From SHLQ01 sp964196045 (GTDB lineage Bacteria; Actinomycetota; Acidimicrobiia; Acidimicrobiales; SHLQ01): a DNA stretch of 8,655 nucleotides. Each line of letters begins with the position of its first letter. Position 1 is the first letter of the stretch. The stretch is taken from contig CAXMRH010000054.1 in assembly GCA_964196045.1 (NCBI GenBank), forward strand, positions 1-8,655, given 5' to 3'. The notes beneath the pieces were generated by a model that worked only from the letters and a program-made list of their open reading frames with translations, had not been told where the DNA came from and ran no database searches. Positions 1 through 5,229 of this stretch are shown one piece after another. The position numbers were made by a program, and so were the translations under genes.

Positions 1-906
1 CGTATATACGACGCCGTGAGTGGCGATCGCAAGGAGCCCGTCTTCTCGGATGCTGTTAGAGAAATACTTGGCGACGTCGGTAGCAAAGTCATTCGTCGGC
101 TCGTGGCCATAGAACCAGGTTGGTACGGCCAGGCTCGTCGCTCCGCCGGGAAAGGTGCTGACGACCGCTCGGCCTGCGGCCACGTACTCGGACGTCGAAT
201 AGTCGAGAGCGTCTGACAACGTTTTAATGGCGTGGTCCAAGGCGTCGTCGGGCTGTGGCGACAACCACGCTCCGAGGTTTCCTGCTTCCATGGCTCCGGG
301 TCCACCGCCCGTCACGACGAGGTGTCCCGAGCGCGTGAGCTCCCGTGCAACCACGGCGACCGTCCTGTACGTCGCCGTATCGCGTGCGAGACCGTGGCCG
401 CCCATGATCGCGACGACCTTGTGATGCGCCGTGAGAAAACTCTGCAGAGCATCGTCGATCGCGTGGTCGTGGATTCGCTGCGCCAATGCTTCGAGGATGG
501 GCGCCGGAGGGTTGGTCCTCCATCGGGATTGATGCTCGTAGATCCGTGCATCTAGGTCGTTGGCGAAGAGCTCTTCGGGTGAGTAAAGGTGCCCGCGGTA
601 CGGGTTGAACGGGAGCCCGGTGAATGGCGGAAAGATCGTCGCACCGGAGGCGGACACGTGGGCATCTGAGGCGACGGTCAATAGGCAACCCAAGAAGACC
701 GTGTGAGGCCACTCTCGTTCTCGAATCTGCATGTCACGATCGCGTACGTCAAGGCCTTGGATCGCTAGAGCACGTTCACTTCCGGGACCGACGAGGATCT
801 CGTCGAAAGACTCCAGCGTGGTGATCTCCGCGCATTCCGCGATGAGGGTGGCGCGGGCGGAGTCATCCATCGGCGAATTCGTCATGAACTCGTAACCGAC
901 ACGCAT
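1..906 (-). CDS. LOG-family Rossmann-fold nucleotide-binding protein, C-terminal part cut off by the window edge
   Basis: The minus strand reads through without a stop from an ATG at 906 to base 1, giving 302 codons, so the gene continues beyond the window. Residues about 90-113 (GATIFPPF, LPFNPYRGHLYSPEELF) and 164-213 (VVAIMGGHG, then VVTGGGPGAMEAGNLGAW) match large actinobacterial members of the LOG/lysine-decarboxylase-like family. GGGPGAMEAGN corresponds to the family's GGGxGxMxA nucleotide-binding loop. The second family motif (PGGxGTxxE or its PGSAGTxQE variant) would come just after the last visible residues (LLAIATHGVVY) and is not seen. LOG proteins cleave nucleoside monophosphates to base and ribose phosphate; larger members such as this are mostly uncharacterised, so the substrate is unknown. 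No start codon lies upstream before an in-frame stop at 973-975. ATGs at 885 and 870 are alternatives, and none has a clear Shine-Dalgarno. It is divergent from the whiB gene at 1134. Confidence 0.8.
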   Translation of the reverse strand, partial: MRVGYEFMTNSPMDDSARATLIAECAEITTLESFDEILVGPGSERALAIQGLDVRDRDMQIREREWPHTVFLGCLLTVASDAHVSASGATIFPPFTGLPFNPYRGHLYSPEELFANDLDARIYEHQSRWRTNPPAPILEALAQRIHDHAIDDALQSFLTAHHKVVAIMGGHGLARDTATYRTVAVVARELTRSGHLVVTGGGPGAMEAGNLGAWLSPQPDDALDHAIKTLSDALDYSTSEYVAAGRAVVSTFPGGATSLAVPTWFYGHEPTNDFATDVAKYFSNSIREDGLLAIATHGVVYT

Positions 907-926
907 GCGGCTCGTGTGGTGGGCGC

Positions 927-944
927 GGCTGGTGTGGCTGGTGT
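927..944. repeat. Tandem 9-bp direct repeat
   Basis: GGCTGGTGT occurs twice, back to back and without mismatch. It lies 21 bases upstream of the likely start of the minus-strand LOG gene, in what would be its leader. It may be simple GT-rich sequence drift; a function is not evident. Confidence 0.6.
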
Positions 945-1007
945 TGCCCATGTTGTTGATAAAAGTCGTGATTTCAAGGATTCCAGCTTTACATCGAGAG
1001 GATTACA

Positions 1008-1025
1008 GTGTTGTAATTACATCAC
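1008..1025. promoter_or_regulatory. 18-bp imperfect palindrome, candidate operator between divergent genes
   Basis: GTGTTGTAATTACATCAC is symmetric about the centre of TGTAATTACA, with eight of nine pairs matching; only T1011/T1022 fails. It lies in the AT-richest part of the spacer between the LOG gene (start 906, minus) and whiB (start 1134, plus), 102 and 108 bases from the two starts. Its form resembles sites for dimeric helix-turn-helix regulators such as the GntR family. No repressor gene of that type is in the window, and I could not place a convincing -35/-10 pair around it. Calling it an operator is inference from symmetry and position. Confidence 0.4.
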
Positions 1026-1030
1026 GGAAA

Positions 1031-1045
1031 GACGACGAGGTCGTC
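1031..1045 (+). other. Small hairpin in the presumed whiB leader
   Basis: GACGAC and GTCGTC pair as a six-base stem around a GAG loop. A shifted pairing of seven bases around GG is also possible. Downstream at 1062-1072 is a second short dyad, CGACACTGTCG, which contains GACAC, resembling the core of the WhiA recognition sequence known from Streptomyces. Both elements are short and could be chance in GC-rich DNA. Confidence 0.3.
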
Positions 1046-1133
1046 GTTCAGAACAGATCGGCGACACTGTCGAATTCACGCGCGGGGACTACGCGGGCGG
1101 GTGGCGGTGCAATTGGGAGCAGGGACACACACG

Positions 1134-1418
1134 ATGGCATTCATAGGCGCGTCCGACAAAGACGAACCCACCTGGCATGACTTTGCGAACTGTCTCGGTG
1201 TCGACCCCGATCTGTTCTTCCCCGAGCGCGGCGCCTCGACGAAAGAGGCAAAAGAGGTCTGTCGTGGTTGTGTCGTCCGGGACGATTGCCTCGAGTACGC
1301 CCTGCAGAATGGCGAGAAGTTCGGCATCTGGGGCGGCATGAGCGAGCGCGAGCGCCGGCGCATCCGACGCCAGCGAGCCCTTGCTCGCGCAGCAGCTGCA
1401 GCAGAAGTCTCGATGTAG
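1134..1418 (+). CDS. WhiB-family iron-sulfur transcriptional regulator, WhiB2/WhmD-like
   Basis: A 94-residue protein with the full WhiB signature. Four cysteines occur at 20, 43, 46 and 52 (C...CxxCxxxxxC), which bind a 4Fe-4S cluster in this family. They are followed by the GIWGG turn at 64-68 and the basic tail SERERRRIRRQR that contacts DNA. The stretch FFPERGASTKEAKEVC and the CLEYAL segment resemble WhiB2 (WhmD of mycobacteria, WhiB of Streptomyces), which acts in cell division and differentiation, often together with WhiA. Equivalence is inferred from remembered family sequences. ATG 1134 is preferred because GGGAGCAGGGA lies just upstream; a GTG at 1101 would add 11 residues. The tail ends in an alanine-rich run. 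tatA begins 17 bases after the stop, so the two are probably co-transcribed. The long 5' spacer holds a palindrome and a hairpin that may regulate it. Confidence 0.93.
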   Translation: MAFIGASDKDEPTWHDFANCLGVDPDLFFPERGASTKEAKEVCRGCVVRDDCLEYALQNGEKFGIWGGMSERERRRIRRQRALARAAAAAEVSM

Positions 1419-1435
1419 TTGCTACCATCGGGTTC

Positions 1436-1606
1436 ATGAACCTCGGTGCACCAGAACTTCTCATCGTTCTTGTTGTTATTCTCGTGCTGTTTGGCGGCGC
1501 CAAGCTGCCAAAGCTCGCACGGTCCCTTGGTCAGGCCCAGAAAGAGTTCAAGGACGGCCTGTCTGACGGCATAGAAGACGACGGGACCAAGAAGTCAGAC
1601 GCATAG
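1436..1606 (+). CDS. tatA: Twin-arginine translocase subunit TatA (short form)
   Basis: A 56-residue protein with typical TatA layout. There is a short N-terminal membrane helix at about residues 5-19 (PELLIVLVVILVLF), the glycine hinge FGGAKLP at 19-25, an amphipathic helix to about residue 42 (KLARSLGQAQKEFKDG), and a short acidic then lysine-containing tail. TatA forms the oligomeric pore-like component that moves folded proteins across the cytoplasmic membrane with TatC. The hinge reads FGGAKLP rather than the GPERLP typical of TatB, so TatA is favoured. A polar residue (E7) sits in the usual place at the start of the helix. It is shorter than many TatA proteins because the tail is brief. 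The ATG at 1436 lacks a strong ribosome site and lies 17 bases behind the whiB stop, which would fit translational coupling. No tatC or tatB is in the window. A hairpin with a T-run follows. Confidence 0.9.
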   Translation: MNLGAPELLIVLVVILVLFGGAKLPKLARSLGQAQKEFKDGLSDGIEDDGTKKSDA

Positions 1607-1631
1607 GCAAGCTCTGCCGTAAAACCTCGAA

Positions 1632-1665
1632 TGCTCCGGGCATCCCCGGAGCACTCGGTCGTTTT
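1632..1665 (+). terminator. Intrinsic terminator after tatA, probably bidirectional
   Basis: TGCTCCGGG and CCCGGAGCA form a perfect nine-base stem at 1632-1640 and 1645-1653 around a CATC loop. TTTT follows at 1662-1665. On the other side, AAAA at 1621-1624 gives a T-run for transcripts on the minus strand. Bases CGA 1628-1630 and TCG 1655-1657 can extend the stem past one mismatch. It lies between tatA and the convergent whiB-type gene and can end both. Confidence 0.8.
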
Positions 1666-1673
1666 CGTGTCCT

Positions 1674-1695
1674 CCGCTCACAAGCTCGTGAGCGG
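1674..1695 (-). terminator. Second hairpin between convergent genes
   Basis: CCGCTCAC (1674-1681) pairs perfectly with GTGAGCGG (1688-1695) around a six-base loop, AAGCTC. It lies 20 bases past the stop of the minus-strand whiB gene. No T-run follows on either strand, so alone it is a weak terminator. It may work as the first of a tandem pair with the 1632-1653 stem, or protect the 3' end. Confidence 0.5.
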
Positions 1696-1714
1696 GCGGA
1701 AGGTTCGTTGCGGG

Positions 1715-1981
1715 TTAGACCCGCTGTTTGCGGTCTTGCTTGGCCTGCTTCTCCGCGTCCTTGCGACGAGCTTTGAGTATGCGTCGACGCTGGCGCTCCG
1801 AGCATCCGCCCCAGACGCCGTGGTCGATTCGATTTTCGAGGGCGTACTCGAGACAGCCATCCTTAACGGTGCACGTTGCGCAGATGCGCTTTGCCACCTC
1901 AACCCCGACCCCATCGCTGGGGAAGAATGTTTCGGGGGGTTGATTGGCACATAATCCTCGTGCCATCCAGTTCGGTTCCAT
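1715..1981 (-). CDS. WhiB-family iron-sulfur transcriptional regulator, second paralogue
   Basis: An 88-residue protein with the WhiB pattern. Cysteines are at 11, 34, 37 and 43 (C...CxxCxxxxxC), GVWGG is at 55-59, and a strongly basic tail (ERQRRRILKARRKDAEKQAKQDRKQRV in substance, residues 62-88) would bind DNA. Residues 17-21 (ETFFP) and 43-48 (CLEYAL) are family-typical. A fifth cysteine, C60, directly follows the GVWGG turn, where the neighbouring paralogue has Met. ATG 1981 is chosen because GGAGGTG at 1988-1994 is a near-perfect ribosome site eight bases upstream; a GTG at 1990 lies inside that site and cannot be the start. I cannot assign it to a numbered WhiB class with confidence. 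It converges on tatA and is divergent from the small gene at 2173. The family generally responds to redox or nitric oxide through the cluster and acts with the sigma factor. Confidence 0.93.
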   Translation of the reverse strand: MEPNWMARGLCANQPPETFFPSDGVGVEVAKRICATCTVKDGCLEYALENRIDHGVWGGCSERQRRRILKARRKDAEKQAKQDRKQRV

Positions 1982-2172
1982 GGGAAACACCTCCGAGTGT
2001 TCGCAAGGGTACTACGCCCAGACTGGACCGAAAGTTCCCGTAAAGGCGCAAAGTTGCGAAAGCGGGTTCGTTTCGGCGTCTGTTCGTAACAAACGTGCGT
2101 GTCTCTGGTGTTGTCAACGCTAGCCTGACCAACGAGTTCACGCGGGCCTCACCCCGTTTCGAGAGGATTGTC
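1982..2172. promoter_or_regulatory. Divergent promoter region between whiB paralogue and the 94-residue gene
   Basis: This 191-base spacer must carry promoters for both flanking genes. It holds the ribosome site of the minus-strand whiB (1988-1994), a dyad CGCAA-AG-TTGCG at 2047-2058, and two copies of AAAGTT at 2031 and 2050. TTGTCA at 2111-2116 resembles a -35 box for the plus strand, but no good -10 stands at the right distance. Exact promoter positions cannot be called from sequence alone. Confidence 0.45.
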
Positions 2173-2457
2173 ATGTCGAACACGATGGAAGAACAACTTC
2201 CGGCTCAAGGGCACGCGAAGATCGTCTATCAGGGCCCGGTGGCGCCACATTGGGACATTCGAACGATCTCCGGTGAGACTCCTCTGATGGACGGATTCCG
2301 AGATCGCGTCGCTGCGCGACTTCTCCTGCTGCCCCCACACGACCCGCAGTTTCGTCGCAACCGCGAACGTGTAAACCGCGATGGAGAGCGAGAGCGCATC
2401 TACATCGAATGGGATCTCGGCTACGAAGAAGAGCAGCCATCCCAGCCATCGTCCTGA
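2173..2457 (+). CDS. Small conserved-looking hypothetical protein upstream of ppk1
   Basis: A 94-residue protein that I do not recognise as a named family. ATG 2173 is preferred because GAGAGGA at 2161-2167 is well placed as a ribosome site; a GTG at 2095 would add 26 residues but has no such site. It has no signal peptide or membrane helix. The middle (about residues 24-60) carries APHWDIRTISGE and a leucine run in VAARLLLLPPHDPQF. It is followed by a highly charged segment (RRNRERVNRDGERERIYIEW) and an acidic tail rich in Glu, Pro and Ser. Codon use matches the neighbours, and the composition looks like a real soluble protein. It sits 95 bases before ppk1 in the same direction with a weak hairpin between, so it may share the ppk1 transcript. 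A link to polyphosphate is only positional. Confidence 0.75.
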   Translation: MSNTMEEQLPAQGHAKIVYQGPVAPHWDIRTISGETPLMDGFRDRVAARLLLLPPHDPQFRRNRERVNRDGERERIYIEWDLGYEEEQPSQPSS

Positions 2458-2462
2458 GACCG

Positions 2463-2489
2463 ACCACGCGGAGTTCGTGACTGCGTGGT
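2463..2489 (+). terminator. Hairpin between the small gene and ppk1, possible weak terminator
   Basis: ACCACGC (2463-2469) and GCGTGGT (2483-2489) pair perfectly. AGT and ACT inside the loop can add three more pairs. The stem starts six bases after the stop of the 94-residue gene and is followed by TTCCTTG, a poor T-run. It could attenuate rather than end transcription into ppk1. Confidence 0.4.
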
Positions 2490-2552
2490 TTCCTTGACCT
2501 CGCGGAACTCGATTGAACTAATGGCAGGCGCCGGCCGTCCGATGGGCAAGAC

Positions 2553-4703
2553 ATGTCTGAGGAGCTCGAGGTGCACGAAGTTGCAAACGTCATTGATGTA
2601 GACGGTCGCAGCTTCAGGGTCGCGCCGGTCGATCGCAATCCAACGCATTACCTCAATCGCGAACTCAGCTGGCTTTCCTTCAATGCTCGGGTGCTGGCTC
2701 TCGCCGCTGATCCGCTCATCCCGCTGCTCGAACGCCTCAAGTACGTAGCGATCTACTCGAGCAATCTTGATGAGTTTTTCCAGGTGCGGGTGGCAGGTCT
2801 GCGAGACCTCGTCGCGGGCGAGGTGCGGGTTCGCGCGCCCGATGGACGAACGCCCGAGGAGCAGCTCGTAGCGATCCGACTCGCGGTCGAACAGCTCGAG
2901 CGGCACCGCCAAGACATCTTCGCGAACCAACTGCTTCCGCAGCTGCGCCTGCAGGGTGTCTCGCTCCTTGGTTACGACGAACTCGATTCCACAGATACCA
3001 AGCTTGCTGACGTGCACTTCGACGAGCAGGTGTTCCCGATCCTGACGCCACTCGCCGTCGATCCGGGACATCCATTTCCGTACATCTCTGACCTTTCGCT
3101 GAACCTCGGCGTTCGGGTCCGACGGCGTGGCGATGATCGAACTCGCTTCGCCCGGGTCAAGATCCCCGGATCTCTCGATCGACTTATCAAACTGACCAAG
3201 CCCGGCACATTCATCCGCATCGAAGATCTGATCGTCGCACATCTGGGCCAGCTGTTTCCTGGGCTCGAGATCGTGGAACATCTCGCGTTCCGTGTCACTC
3301 GCAACGCTGACCTGAACTACCGCGACGAGGAGGCAGAGGACCTTCTCGAGCTCGTCGAGATGGAGCTTCGGCGTCGTCGGTTCGGTAACGCCGTTCGCCT
3401 CGAGATCGGAGTGAACTCCGGTGATTCGATTCGCTCGCTCTTGCGCAGAGAGCTGCAGGTTGACGAGGCCGACATCTACGTGGAGACCGCGTTTCTCGCG
3501 ATGACCGATTTGTGGTCGCTCATGCGACTCGATCGTCCCGATCTTCGCTTCGACGAATTCTCACCGGTGGTTCCGGCACGCGTTTCGCAGCGAAGCGGCG
3601 AGGAAGTCGACCTCTTCGAGGAGCTGAAGTCACGAGATCTCCTCGTGCACCACCCGTACGAGTCGTTCGCTGCCTCGACCCAAGATCTGATTCGTCGCGC
3701 ATCCGTCGACCCTGACGTGGTCGCGATCAAGATGACGCTGTATAGGACCTCGAGCGATAGTTCGATCATCCGTTCACTCGTGAGCGCTGCGGAACAGGGC
3801 AAACAGGTTGCCGTGCTGATCGAACTCAGAGCGCGCTTCGACGAACGAGCGAACATCGAATGGGCGCGGACCTTGGAGCAAGCGGGTGTTCATGTCACAT
3901 ACGGGATCACGGGTCTGAAAATCCACGCCAAGATCACGATGGTTGTTCGCCGCGAAGCTGGGCGAATGGTCCGGTATTGCCACTTCGGCACGGGCAATTA
4001 CAACCAGGGAACGGCCCGGCTCTATTGCGACTTCGGTCTGCTGACCGCGTCGGAGAAGCTCGGCGACGAGGTTGCTGTCTTGTTCAACACCCTCACCGGC
4101 TACGGAGGTGAAGTCAGCTACGACGACCTCCTGGTCGCCCCCGCCGGACTTCGATCTGGGCTGAGCGACCTCATTCGTGAAGAGATGCGCTCGAAGAATG
4201 GTCGCATCATCTTGAAGATGAACTCGTTGGTCGATCCCGGAATGATCGGGTTGCTCTACGAAGCGAGCCAGGCTGGTGTGCAGATCGACTGCATCGTCCG
4301 CGGCATCTGTGGGCTCCGGCCCGGTGTCGTTGGGCTCTCGGAGAACATTCGTGTCCGCTCGGTAATCGGTCGGTACCTCGAGCATGCACGCCTCTACTAC
4401 TTCGCGAATGGCTGGGGCGAAGACCAGTCGGTCGTCTACATGGGATCCGCCGACCTCATGAAGCGAAATCTGGACCACCGAGTCGAGAGTCTGGTTGCGA
4501 TTACGGACCCGTCGATCGCCGATCGACTGCTCGAGTCACTCGAGATGGACCTTGAGCCGAATTTGCAGAGCTGGGATCTGGCCGCTGATGGTTCCTGGAC
4601 GCGTGATGCACGCGAGGGGCTCATCGACCTTCATCGTTCCTTCGAGAAACTCGCTGTCGAGCGGCGAAAGTCGAGCACGCAACACTCGGCATCTCGAGGT
4701 TAG
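2553..4703 (+). CDS. ppk1: Polyphosphate kinase 1 (PPK1)
   Basis: A 716-residue enzyme of normal PPK1 length, which reversibly transfers the gamma phosphate of ATP onto inorganic polyphosphate through a phosphohistidine. The N domain begins with NRELSWLSFNARVL (35-48) and SNLDEFF (70-76), whose Asn binds ATP in E. coli PPK1. The head domain follows to about residue 340. The first phospholipase-D-like domain holds HHPYESF (366-372), KMTLYR (393-398), ELRARFDE (424-431), GLKIHAK (454-460) and HFGTGNYN (477-484). By alignment to E. coli from memory, H458 is the phosphorylated histidine (E. coli H435) and H477 corresponds to H454. The second domain has EHARLYYF (610-617), with H611 matching H592, and MGSADLMKRNLDHRVE (630-645). 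All expected catalytic residues are present. The ribosome site is weak. The stop is four bases before the Nudix start, indicating an operon. A 26-codon ATG frame at 2521-2601 overlaps the start. Confidence 0.98.
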   Translation: MSEELEVHEVANVIDVDGRSFRVAPVDRNPTHYLNRELSWLSFNARVLALAADPLIPLLERLKYVAIYSSNLDEFFQVRVAGLRDLVAGEVRVRAPDGRTPEEQLVAIRLAVEQLERHRQDIFANQLLPQLRLQGVSLLGYDELDSTDTKLADVHFDEQVFPILTPLAVDPGHPFPYISDLSLNLGVRVRRRGDDRTRFARVKIPGSLDRLIKLTKPGTFIRIEDLIVAHLGQLFPGLEIVEHLAFRVTRNADLNYRDEEAEDLLELVEMELRRRRFGNAVRLEIGVNSGDSIRSLLRRELQVDEADIYVETAFLAMTDLWSLMRLDRPDLRFDEFSPVVPARVSQRSGEEVDLFEELKSRDLLVHHPYESFAASTQDLIRRASVDPDVVAIKMTLYRTSSDSSIIRSLVSAAEQGKQVAVLIELRARFDERANIEWARTLEQAGVHVTYGITGLKIHAKITMVVRREAGRMVRYCHFGTGNYNQGTARLYCDFGLLTASEKLGDEVAVLFNTLTGYGGEVSYDDLLVAPAGLRSGLSDLIREEMRSKNGRIILKMNSLVDPGMIGLLYEASQAGVQIDCIVRGICGLRPGVVGLSENIRVRSVIGRYLEHARLYYFANGWGEDQSVVYMGSADLMKRNLDHRVESLVAITDPSIADRLLESLEMDLEPNLQSWDLAADGSWTRDAREGLIDLHRSFEKLAVERRKSSTQHSASRG

Positions 4704-4707
4704 GGCC

Positions 4708-5154
4708 ATGGCCGATGAGGCAGTGACGAAGGGAAAAGCGGAGATCAAGGCCGCGGGAGGCGTGATCGTGCGGTCGAGCAAGATGGGCCCCAAAATCCTC
4801 CTCGTCCATAGGCCGCGTTACAACGACTGGAGCTTCCCAAAGGGCAAGCTCGAGCCCGACGAGAAGTTCAAGCACGCGGCCCTGCGCGAGGTGCTGGAAG
4901 AAACAGGCTTCGAGTGCAAGATGCACAAACCCTCGCTGCCGTCACTCACCTATCGGGATCGGAACGGGCGGAGCAAGGAAGTTCGCTACTGGCTCATGAC
5001 GGTCCTGTCCGGAACGTTCACGCCGAATGATGAGGTCGACCTGATCGCGTGGGTGCGCGTCGACAATGTCCCCGATCGCCTGACGTACGCGAAGGACCAG
5101 ACCGTCTTCGCGGATCTCCTCGAGTCAGGCCGCATCGATGAACTCCTCCTCTAG
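4708..5154 (+). CDS. Nudix hydrolase, MutT1-like single-domain protein
   Basis: A 148-residue protein with a perfect Nudix box at residues 46-68 (G-x5-E-x7-REVLEETGF), the Mg-binding catalytic helix that cleaves nucleoside diphosphates linked to another group. The preceding WSFPKGKLEP and the N-terminal AAGGVIVR resemble the N-terminal half of mycobacterial MutT1, which acts on 8-oxo-dGTP and on diadenosine polyphosphates. The C-terminal histidine-phosphatase domain of full MutT1 is absent here. Substrate cannot be settled from sequence. Its place four bases behind ppk1 makes a diadenosine or other polyphosphate substrate, or clearance of damaged nucleotides, plausible. GAGG at 4696-4699, inside the last codons of ppk1, is the ribosome site for ATG 4708, so translation is likely coupled. 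Longer upstream frames overlapping ppk1 are not needed. A stable hairpin starts four bases after the stop. Confidence 0.93.
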   Translation: MADEAVTKGKAEIKAAGGVIVRSSKMGPKILLVHRPRYNDWSFPKGKLEPDEKFKHAALREVLEETGFECKMHKPSLPSLTYRDRNGRSKEVRYWLMTVLSGTFTPNDEVDLIAWVRVDNVPDRLTYAKDQTVFADLLESGRIDELLL

Positions 5155-5158
5155 CAAG

Positions 5159-5178
5159 CGACGTCCGGCTGGGCGTCG
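5159..5178 (+). terminator. GC-rich hairpin after the Nudix gene
   Basis: CGACGTCC pairs with GGGCGTCG as an eight-base stem with one G-T wobble, around a GGCT tetraloop. It begins four bases after the Nudix stop. There is no T-run, so it may be a weak or factor-assisted terminator, or a 3' stabilising structure separating the ppk1-Nudix message from the regulator gene downstream. Confidence 0.4.
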
Positions 5179-5229
5179 ATGTTGGGCGCGCCAGCGCACC
5201 AACTCGGTTAGTGAGCGCAGCGAGCGGCG

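Noticed and set aside
224..712. A 162-codon minus-strand frame, with plus-strand frames in 16-555, as possible genes
   Set aside because: They overlap the LOG-family frame, which is longer and has recognisable motifs. Their translations are Arg/Pro/Ser-rich shadow sequence without family features.
907..1133. tRNA, small RNA or riboswitch in the long spacer before whiB
   Set aside because: No cloverleaf or known riboswitch core is apparent, only short dyads.
905..1180. Plus-strand frame of 91 codons with a hydrophobic start (LVWWARLVWLVLPMLLI)
   Set aside because: It looks like a membrane segment but comes from the GT-rich repeat. It then turns into Arg-rich shadow sequence and overlaps the whiB start. 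No ribosome site.
2521..2601. Short 26-codon ATG frame overlapping the ppk1 start, as an upstream regulatory ORF
   Set aside because: No ribosome site and no recognisable peptide; it overlaps ppk1 in another frame. It could affect initiation, but nothing supports it.
2421..3281. 286-codon minus-strand frame opposite ppk1
   Set aside because: It is long only because of the codon bias of ppk1 on the other strand. The ppk1 frame has full-length family motifs throughout.
3774..4478. 234-codon minus-strand frame opposite ppk1
   Set aside because: Antisense shadow of the catalytic domains of PPK1, with no domain of its own.
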